Assembly: GCA_016281125.1 (NCBI GenBank)
Contig: JAEEIA010000013.1
Location: 1-64,000, forward strand
Length of the DNA: 64,000 nucleotides
Origin: Oscillospiraceae bacterium
GTDB lineage: Bacteria; Bacillota; Clostridia; Oscillospirales; Ruminococcaceae
Direction of reading: 5' to 3'
Under the pieces are notes generated by a model. That model was not told where the DNA came from and made no database searches. It saw nothing but the letters and a program-made list of their open reading frames with translations. A program made the translations under genes and the position numbers. Positions 23,578-31,726 of this stretch are shown piece after piece; within the stretch, counting starts at the first letter, position 1, and every line of letters starts with the position of its first letter.

Positions 23578-26016
23578 ATGCCGAATACCGATCTGCCGGA
23601 TGATGAAATCATGCAGCCGGAACCGGATGACACAGCCTTTCCGGAGGACGACCTGCCGGAGGAGCCGCTGATCGACCGGCGCACAGCCATTGCACAGGCG
23701 AGAGCAATCCGCCGTGAGGCAGCCGCGCTGGAGCAGGCGGAAAAGGAAAAGGCCGCAGAAACCGCAAACAGCATTCTGGAGCTTGCAGGCCCTGAGCCGA
23801 AGCGCTCGATCCGCAGGCAGATGGCGCCGATTCCGGTTTCTGTCACAACCGGAAAATTCAGCTGGCTGGACGATGTCAAAAAGCTAAAGCCCGCACAGTC
23901 GGACGCAGAGGAAATCGTGGAGCAGCTGGTGGCGGAATCCCGCCAGCGTGATGCAGAGCCTGCCGCGGAGGATTTGGCAGAGGCAAAGCAGGTGGATCCT
24001 GCCGATCTGCTGGAGCATATCATCACGGAGGTGCAGAATCCCCACGCACCGGAGGCGATTGTCGCGCAGGTGCTGCGGGAATCCGCAGCTGCCTCTGCTG
24101 CACAGGAGCTTATTCCCGAGCCGGACGGGGAACCGGCGGCATCCGCAGAGGCAGCGGAGCAGGAATCCGCGGACGAGCCGGTGTATGCGCCGGAGGAACC
24201 TTTTGCAGCGGATGACGCAGATCCGGACAGCGCGGCGGAAGCTGATGCTGCGGAATATGATGATGAAGCCGCGGAGGAACCTGCGGAATATAATGAGGAA
24301 ACCGCGGAGGCGTCTGCGGAATATTATGAAGAATACGCAGATGAGCCTGCGGAATATTTTGATGATGACGCAGAGGAATCTGCTGCATATTTTGATGACG
24401 ACACGGCTGATGCCGCAGAATATGATGATTACGGTGCGGACGATGACACGGACTATGCGGACGAGGCTGAATACGAAGAATATGATGAATACGCAGATGA
24501 GCCGGAGCCGGTGAGAAAGCCCGTGCGGAGAATGCCGGTGCATGTGCCGCCCTGTTCGGATGAGGAGGCTTCCGCGCAGTACCGTGCTGCCGTCAGGGAC
24601 GGGCGTGCAGGGCTGAAAAAGCAGACGCGCCGCAGCAACCGCGCTTGGAACCGCGAGGCCGCGGGCATCCGCGCAAAGCTGACCGGCGAAAAAACCGCGC
24701 GTCAGACCGCCAAATGGAATGTCGGCATCTGCCTGACAGTTCTGTTCGGCGTTGCAGTCGGGATGCTTGTGCTGGAACGCCCGACCGTTTCCATGGAAGA
24801 AAACCGCACGCTTGCGAAGATGCCGGAATTCACCGTGGAGGATTATCTCGACGGCAAATACACGGCAGGTGTTGCGGAATACTATAATGATACGGTGCCC
24901 GGGCGCTCGACGCTCAAGGGCTGGGTGCAGGAGATCCGCAAGTGCATGGGCCTGCGCAGTGAGGTTTCGCTTCACGGCAGCGGCGCCGTGCAGCAGCCTG
25001 TTCCTGCGGAAACAACCGTTCCGGTTCCGGAAACGACCGCGCCGCGTGTGACGGCCGTCACGCTGTATGCAGCAGAGGAAATTCCGGAAACGACGACGAC
25101 AACCGCTGCGCCGGAGCCGGAAGAACCGGAGCGCGAGGGCGAAATCAGCAACAATATCCTGATTGTGGACAAACGCGGCATCATGCTGTTCGGCGGCTGG
25201 GAAACCATGGGCGAAACCTATGCGGCAAATGTCAACCGCTTCAAGGAATCGCTGCCGAATGTCAATATGTATTCGATGGTTGTGCCGACGCCCTGCTCGT
25301 ATTATACGCCGGAGGATTTCCAGTATCTGATTACGAGCGAGAAAGCGAATATTGACTATATCAACCGTTCACTGGTCAATGTCACGCCGGTGGATGTCTA
25401 TTCGGCACTGGAAAAGCACAAGGACGAGCCGATCTTCATGCGGACGGATCACCACTGGACGTCCCTCGGTGCCTTCTACGGCGCAGAGGTGTTCTCTGCG
25501 GCGGCACGCGTGCCGTTTGCGCGGATCGACGAATACGATCGGCATTCCAAGGACGGCTACGTCGGCACGCTGTACGGCTTCTCCAATGACATCATCCTGA
25601 AAGAGAATCCGGAGGAGTTTTTCTGGTACGTGCCGAAGAAGCAGTTCCGCACCGAGTATTACAACCGGTCGTTCGGCTTTGAGCGCGAGGGCGATTTCTT
25701 CATGGATATTGAGAATGTCGCGCCGGTCAGCTGGTATATGGTGTATATGGCCGGTGACGACCATGTGCTGAAAATTACCTCGGATGTCGGCAACGGCAGA
25801 AAGCTCTGCGTGATCAAGGACAGCTACGGCAATGCGCTGATTCCGTGGCTGACGTCCTCGTTTGACGAGATCTATGTAATCGACATGCGGTATTTCAATC
25901 TGAATGCCGTGCAGTTTATCAAGGATCAGGGCATTACCGATGTGCTGTTTGCGATGAACAGCTTCAGCGCGAACGGCCCGAATACGGATAAGATCGAAAC
26001 GATCCGCGTGCAGTGA
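23578..26016 (+). CDS. DHHW-family (AlgJ/AlgX-like) protein with long acidic N-terminus
   Basis: 812 residues. The first 370 are cytoplasmic and highly acidic, with D/E/Y/A repeats such as AEYDDEAAEEPAEYNEE. One membrane helix (VGICLTVLFGVAVGMLVLE, near 378-398) leads to an extracellular part with ENRTLAKMPEFTVEDYLDG, the usual DHHW entry motif, a Thr/Pro-rich linker (ETTTTTAAPEPEEPE), and the signature MRTDHHWTSLGAF near residue 624. DHHW/AlgJ proteins complete O-acylation with an MBOAT partner. ATG 23578 follows AAAGGAGG, 52 bases after the MBOAT stop. Family members normally lack the 370-residue acidic extension. Confidence 0.88.
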   Translation: MPNTDLPDDEIMQPEPDDTAFPEDDLPEEPLIDRRTAIAQARAIRREAAALEQAEKEKAAETANSILELAGPEPKRSIRRQMAPIPVSVTTGKFSWLDDVKKLKPAQSDAEEIVEQLVAESRQRDAEPAAEDLAEAKQVDPADLLEHIITEVQNPHAPEAIVAQVLRESAAASAAQELIPEPDGEPAASAEAAEQESADEPVYAPEEPFAADDADPDSAAEADAAEYDDEAAEEPAEYNEETAEASAEYYEEYADEPAEYFDDDAEESAAYFDDDTADAAEYDDYGADDDTDYADEAEYEEYDEYADEPEPVRKPVRRMPVHVPPCSDEEASAQYRAAVRDGRAGLKKQTRRSNRAWNREAAGIRAKLTGEKTARQTAKWNVGICLTVLFGVAVGMLVLERPTVSMEENRTLAKMPEFTVEDYLDGKYTAGVAEYYNDTVPGRSTLKGWVQEIRKCMGLRSEVSLHGSGAVQQPVPAETTVPVPETTAPRVTAVTLYAAEEIPETTTTTAAPEPEEPEREGEISNNILIVDKRGIMLFGGWETMGETYAANVNRFKESLPNVNMYSMVVPTPCSYYTPEDFQYLITSEKANIDYINRSLVNVTPVDVYSALEKHKDEPIFMRTDHHWTSLGAFYGAEVFSAAARVPFARIDEYDRHSKDGYVGTLYGFSNDIILKENPEEFFWYVPKKQFRTEYYNRSFGFEREGDFFMDIENVAPVSWYMVYMAGDDHVLKITSDVGNGRKLCVIKDSYGNALIPWLTSSFDEIYVIDMRYFNLNAVQFIKDQGITDVLFAMNSFSANGPNTDKIETIRVQ

Positions 26017-26037
26017 AAAAAGAAAGGAGTATGCAAA

Positions 26038-26283
26038 ATGACAAAGGCAGAAGCAATGGAGGCTCTGACGCCGATTTTCCGCGAGGTGTTTGACGATGAC
26101 AGCATCGAGCTCACGGACGAGCTGACCGCAGCAGATGTGGAGGGCTGGGACAGCGTTGAGCATTTCAACCTGATTTCGGAGATTGAGAGCGCATTCGGCA
26201 TGCGCTTTAAGATGAAGGAGGTTTCCGGCATGAAGAATGTCGGAGAGCTCGCAGAAATCGTTGCAGAGCGCGGGAGCTTATAA
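26038..26283 (+). CDS. Acyl carrier protein
   Basis: 81 residues with the ACP helix pattern and attachment motif GWDSVEHFNL (Ser39 for 4'-phosphopantetheine). The chain is strongly acidic in the first half (FDDDSIELTDEL). It lies 21 bases after the DHHW gene with AAAGAAAGGAG before the start. Its operon position with an MBOAT points to a dedicated acyl donor, as DltC serves DltB, not to fatty acid synthesis. No adenylating ligase (DltA-like) is nearby, so the source of the acyl group is unknown. Confidence 0.93.
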   Translation: MTKAEAMEALTPIFREVFDDDSIELTDELTAADVEGWDSVEHFNLISEIESAFGMRFKMKEVSGMKNVGELAEIVAERGSL

Positions 26284-26336
26284 GGCATCGCTGCGCTGCG
26301 CAGACAGAATCCCATATCCCGTAAGAGCGAAATTAC

Positions 26337-26366
26337 AGGGCGCTGACGAAACCGTCGGCGCCCTTT
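26337..26366 (+). terminator. Terminator of acylation operon
   Basis: AGGGCGCTGACG / CGTCGGCGCCCT around AAAC, then TTTGT; 55 bases after the ACP stop. Confidence 0.7.
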
Positions 26367-26430
26367 GTCTGTATAAAAAGTGATGAGAATGGTGGAGCTT
26401 CCGCCCGCTCCGCAATGCGTTTGCAAGCAA

Positions 26431-26592
26431 ACTTGCCCCAAGCCCCTGCTTAAGGAACATTGGCCCTGAAGAATCCGCTTGTGACGAAAATAATGTATTT
26501 TCGTAATTTTCCTATAATTCGGGATTCCAAAGGAATTCTGTCCCTTTGGCGGGGTTTGGGGCAGCGCCCCATTATCAATCGGAGATACCGCT
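26431..26592. mobile_element. MITE-like repeat, copy 1 (degenerate)
   Basis: Aligns with the copy at 35165-35363: CCCCTGCTTAAGG, GATTCCAAAGG, TGGGGCAGCGCCCCATTAT and the right end ATCGGAGATACCGCT. The first hairpin is mutated, four bases are missing near the right end, and the left inverted repeat is not recognisable. The remainder of the 26284-27078 gap shows only a perfect hairpin CCGGCTGCGG / CCGCAGCCGG (26612-26640) and AT-rich sequence without a gene. Confidence 0.75.
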
Positions 26593-27078
26593 CTATAATC
26601 AAAAGTGTGAACCGGCTGCGGCAGTGCCTTCCGCAGCCGGAAAGCTGATGAAATTGCGGCTTGAATCCGGCAAAATGCTCTCAGAAAAAATGGCGTTCCG
26701 GCGCGTTCCGAACGCTGCCCGGAACCATATTTTCCAAGTGGGAAATCCGGAAAACGGTTACAATTTTCGGCTGAAAAATGACAGATTGTTAATTTTTTCG
26801 GTCGATTTGAACAGGAACGAAACGAAAAAATATGAGCGTTTCCGGCGTGACGGCAGAGTTCCCAATTCTGTCCGTTTAGGACATCTCCTTTTTATCAAAA
26901 AAGCAAAATAATAGTATTACTTATGGGCGATGTTGCCGCATAAATAACGGGGAGGAAAACGGAATTGGTATCTCAATTTTGTGTAATATGTCAAATTCTT
27001 TTTACCTATGGTATAAAACATGGCAATTCTACTACAAAATGCACAAAAGAACCATGCAAGATTCTACAAAGCAGCATC

Positions 27079-27107
27079 TTGCAATTATCGCAAAAATGTT
27101 GTATAAT
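27079..27107 (+). promoter_or_regulatory. Promoter for AraC-type regulator
   Basis: TTGCAA, 17 bases, TATAAT, 70 bases before the ATG. Confidence 0.7.
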
Positions 27108-27176
27108 AAAGTTGAGGAAAGTGACAAAATCACTGATTCCGGTGAAATCTGTAAAAATTTGTGAGGAGGATTTCTT

Positions 27177-28040
27177 ATGCCGCAGCAGAGTTTTGCGCAA
27201 GCCCCGAATCCGCTCGACAGCCGGATCATGAAGACCCCGAGTGCCGTTGCACGACGCGCGTTCTTCTATCTGCAGGAGTGCGGACATCTGAAAGCGGGCG
27301 AAAATCATCACACGAGCCGTCAGAACCTGCAATCGTTCCTGTTTGCAGTTGTTCTGAACGGGAAGGGAAGCCTGACATACGAAGGAAGACAGTTCCAACT
27401 GGAGGGCGGGGACTGCTTCTTCATCGACTGCCGGGCAGCGCATTCGTATCAGAGCGATGCGCAGGATCCGTGGGAGCTGCTTTGGATTCATTTCAACGGC
27501 TGCACCTCGGAGGAATATTATAAGTTGTTCACGGCGCAGCTTCAGCCGGTGTTCCATCCGGTGTCAACAGTGAAGTTCGTTTCCCTGTTGCAGGAAATCA
27601 TGCGCCTGAATGCCGAAACCTATGCAGATACCGAGGTGCTGACCTCCGGTCTGATCGTCAATCTGCTGACCATGCTGCTGACTGTCAACAGCATCGCAGA
27701 GGAAAACGACACCGCGCTCCAGGCGAAGCTCAAGACTGTGCTGGCGCACATTGACGCGAACTTCACCGGGGAGATCCGTCTGGACGATCTGGCCAAGCGC
27801 TTTGACATCAGCAAATACTACCTGACGCGCGAATTCAAGCGCGCCTACGGAGAAACGATCTTCCAGCACATCATCGCGCTGCGCATCAACTACGCAAAGC
27901 GCCTGCTGCGCTTCACGGACAAATCCGTGGAGGAGATCTCCGCCCTGTGCGGCTTCAACGATCAAAGCTACTTCTCCAAGCAATTCAAGAAAGCGGAGAA
28001 TGTAACATGTCTGGCTTTCCGCCGCCGCTGGCGCGATTGA
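27177..28040 (+). CDS. AraC-family transcriptional regulator
   Basis: 287 residues. The N-terminal cupin sensor domain (LKAGENHHTSRQNLQSFLFAVVLNGKGSLTYEGRQ) is followed by two helix-turn-helix motifs at the C-terminus (IRLDDLAKRFDISKYYLTREFKRAYG and VEEISALCGFNDQSYFSKQFKKAENVT). The family usually senses sugars and activates nearby carbohydrate genes. The sugar ABC operon 2 kb downstream is a plausible target but sits inside the inserted segment. The last residues CLAFRRRWRD replace the usual P-x-x-[FY]-R. ATG 27177 follows GTGAGGAGG. A hairpin TGCTGCATGA / TCATGCAGCA (28104-28135) follows. Confidence 0.9.
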   Translation: MPQQSFAQAPNPLDSRIMKTPSAVARRAFFYLQECGHLKAGENHHTSRQNLQSFLFAVVLNGKGSLTYEGRQFQLEGGDCFFIDCRAAHSYQSDAQDPWELLWIHFNGCTSEEYYKLFTAQLQPVFHPVSTVKFVSLLQEIMRLNAETYADTEVLTSGLIVNLLTMLLTVNSIAEENDTALQAKLKTVLAHIDANFTGEIRLDDLAKRFDISKYYLTREFKRAYGETIFQHIIALRINYAKRLLRFTDKSVEEISALCGFNDQSYFSKQFKKAENVTCLAFRRRWRD

Positions 28041-28173
28041 ACGCTCCTCGGGAACCACGGCGGGATACCACCCAGGGAACCGGCCGCCGCTTGCGGGTAG
28101 CCGTGCTGCATGATATTTACGGGTGTCATGCAGCAGCCTGACCGTTATACTATAATAGTATCGCAAAATAGTA

Positions 28174-28393
28174 GAGCAGTGAGGCTTCCGGACGGCAGGC
28201 GGTTTCCTTTTTTCTCCGGACGCGGAGCGAGGGCGAAGGCTGCCGCACTGTGCAGCTCAGCCGTCTGCGGGAGGTGCTCGGCACGTTTCCGCTGATTGTC
28301 AATACGGTTCCGTCCATGCTTCTGGACCGTGAAACGCTCCGCTGCGTCCGGCGGGACGCACTCATTCTTGATCTGGCTTCAAAGCCGGGCGGG
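28174..28393 (+). pseudogene. dpaA: Middle fragment of dipicolinate synthase subunit A
   Basis: The frame at 28250-28393 reads REVLGTFPLIVNTVPSMLLD, then RETLRC and DALILDLASKPGG. This is the nucleotide-binding part of DpaA/SpoVFA, which ends in the conserved DLASKPGG. Upstream, pieces of the same protein (LRTAGG, SGRGARAKAAAL) appear in other frames, so the left part carries indels. The first 150 or so residues are absent. Reading stops matching right after PGG, exactly where the inserted segment begins; the continuation is at 34441. Expected role when intact: making dipicolinic acid for spores with DpaB. Confidence 0.8.
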
Positions 28394-28448
28394 GATGATA
28401 ACAAAGCCATTTCCAATGTGACGGATCACCATTTGGGGGAATGCGGCT

Positions 28449-29201
28449 ATGCGCAAACAGTATATCTGGATCCTGACTGTCGGAATCGGTGCGGCGATGA
28501 TTGCCGTGCTGACCGCACTTCTGCTACAGCAGCCGGAAAAGCCGGTCGTGATCAGCTTGCAGGAGGAAGAAACAGTGCAGGTGTCCGGTGCGGGGGCAAT
28601 GCTGTCTGCCACGCAGTGTGCTTTGGGAGAGCATACTGCGGCGCCGCAGATCCGTCATTCATCAGAGGTTTTACCTCCGTTCAGCACGACGCCGGACACA
28701 AACCTGAATACTGCGGGTACAGCAGATTTGCAGGCAGTGTCCGGCGTCGGTGCCGTTTTAGCAGAGGAGATTGTTTCGTACCGCGAATCAATCGGCGGTT
28801 TCACAAGAAGATCCCAGCTGCTGGAAATCCACGGCATCGGGGAAACGCTTGCGGCACGGATCATGGATACTTTTTATATCCCGAACGAGCTTCCGGAGGA
28901 GGAAACAACTGTTCCGGAGAAAGGAACTTCTGTTCCGCAGCAGGAAACAGAAACTGCTCCCGCGGAGCCGCAGGAGCAGGAAAATACAGAACAGGAGTTT
29001 CTCATGCTGAATCTGAATACCGCGCAGAAGGAAGATCTCATGCGGCTGCCGGGAATGACGGAGCTGCTTGCAGACAAAATCATCAAGCTGCGGGAAGATA
29101 TCGGCGGGTATCAGAATATTCAAGAGCTGCTGCTGATTGAGGGAATGAAGCCGGAATACTTTGAGTACACGCTCCGGGAACACGTTTATGTAACAGAATA
29201 A
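28449..29201 (+). CDS. ComEA-like membrane protein with two helix-hairpin-helix domains
   Basis: 250 residues. An N-terminal membrane anchor (IWILTVGIGAAMIAVLTALLL) is followed by a linker and two HhH units: LNTAGTADLQAVSGVGAVLAEEIVSYRESIGGF and LNLNTAQKEDLMRLPGMTELLADKIIKLREDIGG. A Glu/Pro/Thr-rich spacer separates them. ComEA binds DNA outside the membrane during transformation; it normally has one HhH pair, so the duplication with a spacer is unusual. GGGGGA lies before the ATG. No comEC is adjacent. It is the first gene inside the putative insertion. Confidence 0.8.
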   Translation: MRKQYIWILTVGIGAAMIAVLTALLLQQPEKPVVISLQEEETVQVSGAGAMLSATQCALGEHTAAPQIRHSSEVLPPFSTTPDTNLNTAGTADLQAVSGVGAVLAEEIVSYRESIGGFTRRSQLLEIHGIGETLAARIMDTFYIPNELPEEETTVPEKGTSVPQQETETAPAEPQEQENTEQEFLMLNLNTAQKEDLMRLPGMTELLADKIIKLREDIGGYQNIQELLLIEGMKPEYFEYTLREHVYVTE

Positions 29202-29206
29202 CAGCT

Positions 29207-29527
29207 TTACGGCATCCGGGAATCGGCGGCGGGGTAGTAGTCCTCGCCGCCGATTCTGCCGAACTGCCAGGCGTGTGCGCGGCTCTTGCGCGTCGCGGCG
29301 GCGCCGACCGGCAGATCGCAGACAAGGTGCAGCGAGGGATCGGTTTCGCAGAGCTCTCCGATGCTCAGGACGATTGCTTCCTCTTCTGTGTGCTGTCCGT
29401 CACAGACGAATTCCCAGGTGTTGTCGTTGAAATGGTGACAGACCATTGTGATATCCGCGCCCTCCAGCACATGTGTGCAGGTCAGCACGAGCAGGTCAGG
29501 ACGGTCGGTAAAGGGATAATGTGCCAT
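29207..29527 (-). CDS. Small hypothetical protein
   Basis: 106 residues, family not recognised. Sequence features are a cysteine/histidine scatter (LTCTHV, MVCHHFND, EFVCDG), a middle resembling a small alpha/beta fold (EEEAIVLSIGELCETDPSLHLVCDLP) and a basic tail (ATRKSRAHAWQFGRIGGEDYYPA). It has no membrane segment. The ORF-track start is 74 codons too far upstream; ATG 29527 follows ACGGAGGTT and a promoter lies 34 bases above. It converges on the ComEA-like gene with only five bases between stops. Confidence 0.7.
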   Translation of the reverse strand: MAHYPFTDRPDLLVLTCTHVLEGADITMVCHHFNDNTWEFVCDGQHTEEEAIVLSIGELCETDPSLHLVCDLPVGAAATRKSRAHAWQFGRIGGEDYYPAADSRMP

Positions 29528-29560
29528 AGGTGAACCTCCGTTGCAGTTTTCGTTACTATT

Positions 29561-29589
29561 ATCATACCGGAAAATGACGGAAATTGCAA
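29561..29589 (-). promoter_or_regulatory. Promoter for small hypothetical gene
   Basis: Reverse strand TTGCAA, 17 bases, TATGAT. Confidence 0.6.
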
Positions 29590-29867
29590 GAGCAAATCGC
29601 AATTTCTGTGACAGAACGGAAAAATACGTGAAAGCATGGTGAAAATGACGGAAATCAGAGGCTGTTTTGCACGATTTCGTGAAATGGGGTCGCGGTTTTT
29701 GCGCCAATTTGTAAACAATCGGCCGAAAAATGTAACCGAAATGTAACAAAACCGCAAAAAATCATGAAAAACAGGTGTCAAATCACAAATAATGCACAAG
29801 AGCGCAAGATTTGGGTTGAACGGATTGCACAAAACAACCAAATAAGATGACGAAATGATGTTATGCA

Positions 29868-29896
29868 TTGACTTTTCAGGGATTTTCGTGTATATT
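29868..29896 (+). promoter_or_regulatory. Promoter for sugar ABC operon
   Basis: TTGACT, 17 bases, TATATT. The leader to the ATG at 30132 is about 230 bases, with short complementary blocks (GGAACG / CGTTCC, GCTGCG / CGCAGC), but matches no riboswitch class I know. Between 29590 and 29867 I see nothing definite. Confidence 0.65.
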
Positions 29897-30131
29897 ACAA
29901 GTATGAAAACGAGGAACGCGGGTACACGGGCTCCGACGGAAGCCTGACACCGAAAGAACTCCGTTCCGGCAGACCTTGTTTGCAAGTGAAGCAGCCCTGT
30001 AAGAAGGATGCAGGCCGTGCTTCCGTGCTGCGCAAAACGCAGCGAAAATTCGCACCCGAATGATCGGGACAATATTTTCACAGCTGCGAACGCAGCAAAA
30101 TTTCGCAGCAAATTGAAGGAGGAAATTCCAA

Positions 30132-31568
30132 ATGAACAAGCTGAAGAAGTCTCTTGCTCTGATTGCAACTCTCGCAATCGCATCCACCGCTTTCTATGCA
30201 TGCGGTGACGACACCACTCCGGCAAGCACCCCGGATTCCGTTGCTGAGTCCTCTGAGGACGCACCGGCTGAGTCCAGCGAAGAAGAAGGCACCGAGGAAA
30301 GCGAAGGCGAAACCCCGGCTGCTGCTGACATCAAGTTCGATGAGACCGGCGACAAGCTGTCCGTTCTCTGCTGGACCGGTGACGACATCGAGAAGATGAT
30401 CGAGAACTTCACTGCAAAGAACCCGGACTACGCAGGCAAGGTTGAGTACGTTAACGTCGGTTCCAAGGGCCAGGAAGCTCGTGAGCAGTATGCTACCTAC
30501 TTCCAGGGCGGCGAGGATGCTGACCTGTTCGTCCTCGAGGCAGACTGGATCCTCGAGTACATCAACAACGATGAGTACACCGCTCCGCTGAGCGACCTCG
30601 GTTTCTCTGATTCCGATTTCGCAGGCTGCTATCCGTACACCGTTGCAATCGGTACCGATAACAACGGCGTTCTGAAGGCTGCTTCCTGGCAGGCAACTCC
30701 GGGCGCATACGTCTACAGAGCTGACCTCGCTGAGGAGTACCTCGGTGTTAAGACTCCGGAAGAGATGCAGCCGTTCGTGAAGGACTGGGATACCTTCACT
30801 GAGACCGCAAAGACCGTTAAGGAAAAGTCCGGCGGCAAGTGCGCAATGGCTGATACCCTCGGCGGTATGTGGCAGGTCTGGCAGTACAACCGCAAGAACG
30901 CATGGGCAAAGGATGACACCCTCGTGATCGACGACTACTGCAAGCAGTATGCAGAGCTCGCAAAGGATTACTGGGATAACGGTTATGTCACCAAGGAGTC
31001 CCAGTGGGACGACAAGGGCTGGTATCCGATCGGCCAGGATGGTTCCACCATGGGTTACTTCTTCTGCACCTGGTGCCTCGGCAAGGGCTCTATGCTGAGC
31101 AACGCTGAAGGCGGCGAGGGCGGCGCAACCTACGGTAAGTACAACATCACCGCTGGTCCTTCTGACTGGGCATGGGGCGGCTCTTGGCTGGCAGTTTCTC
31201 CGAACTGCGACAACGGTCAGATCGCTCACGACTTTGTGAAGTACTTCACTGTTGACGAGGCTTCCATGGAAGACTATGCTCTGTTCAAGGGCGAGTTCGT
31301 CAACAACCCGACCGTTATGAAGAAGATCGTTGATGACGGTTCCAACAAGAACGATCTGCTCGGCGGCCAGGATCAGTTCTCTGTTCTGTATGAGTCTGCT
31401 TCCAAGATCGACATGGACGGCAAGATCACTGCTTACGATGCACAGATCAAGGACGCATTCAACAATGCTGTCACGAAGTTCGTCAAGGGCGAGGTTGCTT
31501 CCTACGATGACATGATCACCGAGTTCAAGAAGAACGCTGCTACGATCGAGGGTCTGACCGTCGAGTAA
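30132..31568 (+). CDS. ABC sugar transporter substrate-binding lipoprotein
   Basis: 478 residues. A lipoprotein signal (LALIATLAIASTAFYACG) puts the acylated Cys at about 24. An acidic Ser/Glu linker and a family-1 extracellular solute-binding fold follow (KLSVLCWTGDDIEKMIENFTAKNPDY ... GGMWQVWQYNRKNAWAKDD ... WGGSWLAVSPNC). It captures an oligosaccharide at the cell surface for the two permeases downstream. Codon use is strongly biased toward GCT/GTT/GAC-type codons compared with neighbours, suggesting high expression. AAGGAGG precedes the ATG. A stable hairpin separates it from the permeases. Confidence 0.93.
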   Translation: MNKLKKSLALIATLAIASTAFYACGDDTTPASTPDSVAESSEDAPAESSEEEGTEESEGETPAAADIKFDETGDKLSVLCWTGDDIEKMIENFTAKNPDYAGKVEYVNVGSKGQEAREQYATYFQGGEDADLFVLEADWILEYINNDEYTAPLSDLGFSDSDFAGCYPYTVAIGTDNNGVLKAASWQATPGAYVYRADLAEEYLGVKTPEEMQPFVKDWDTFTETAKTVKEKSGGKCAMADTLGGMWQVWQYNRKNAWAKDDTLVIDDYCKQYAELAKDYWDNGYVTKESQWDDKGWYPIGQDGSTMGYFFCTWCLGKGSMLSNAEGGEGGATYGKYNITAGPSDWAWGGSWLAVSPNCDNGQIAHDFVKYFTVDEASMEDYALFKGEFVNNPTVMKKIVDDGSNKNDLLGGQDQFSVLYESASKIDMDGKITAYDAQIKDAFNNAVTKFVKGEVASYDDMITEFKKNAATIEGLTVE

Positions 31569-31635
31569 TTCTTACTCACGACAGACATTCAGACATTTCC
31601 GATATACAGATAATGCCTGAAAAATAGCATAATCG

Positions 31636-31679
31636 AATATTTGCCTATTGGGCCCTGTGCCCAATAGGCGAATATTTTA
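31636..31679 (+). terminator. Intra-operon hairpin after binding-protein gene
   Basis: 18-bp stem AATATTTGCCTATTGGGC / GCCCAATAGGCGAATATT with a five-base loop, then TTAT. It lies between the binding-protein stop and the first permease, consistent with partial termination or mRNA protection so that binding protein exceeds permease. Confidence 0.75.
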
Positions 31680-31726
31680 TCTCGGTTCGTAAATTTCACT
31701 AATTTTTTCTTGAAAGGGTGTGCTGA

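Noticed and set aside
29897-30131. 230-nt leader of the sugar ABC operon considered as a riboswitch
   Set aside because: Some pairing is visible but no conserved core of a known class was recognised.
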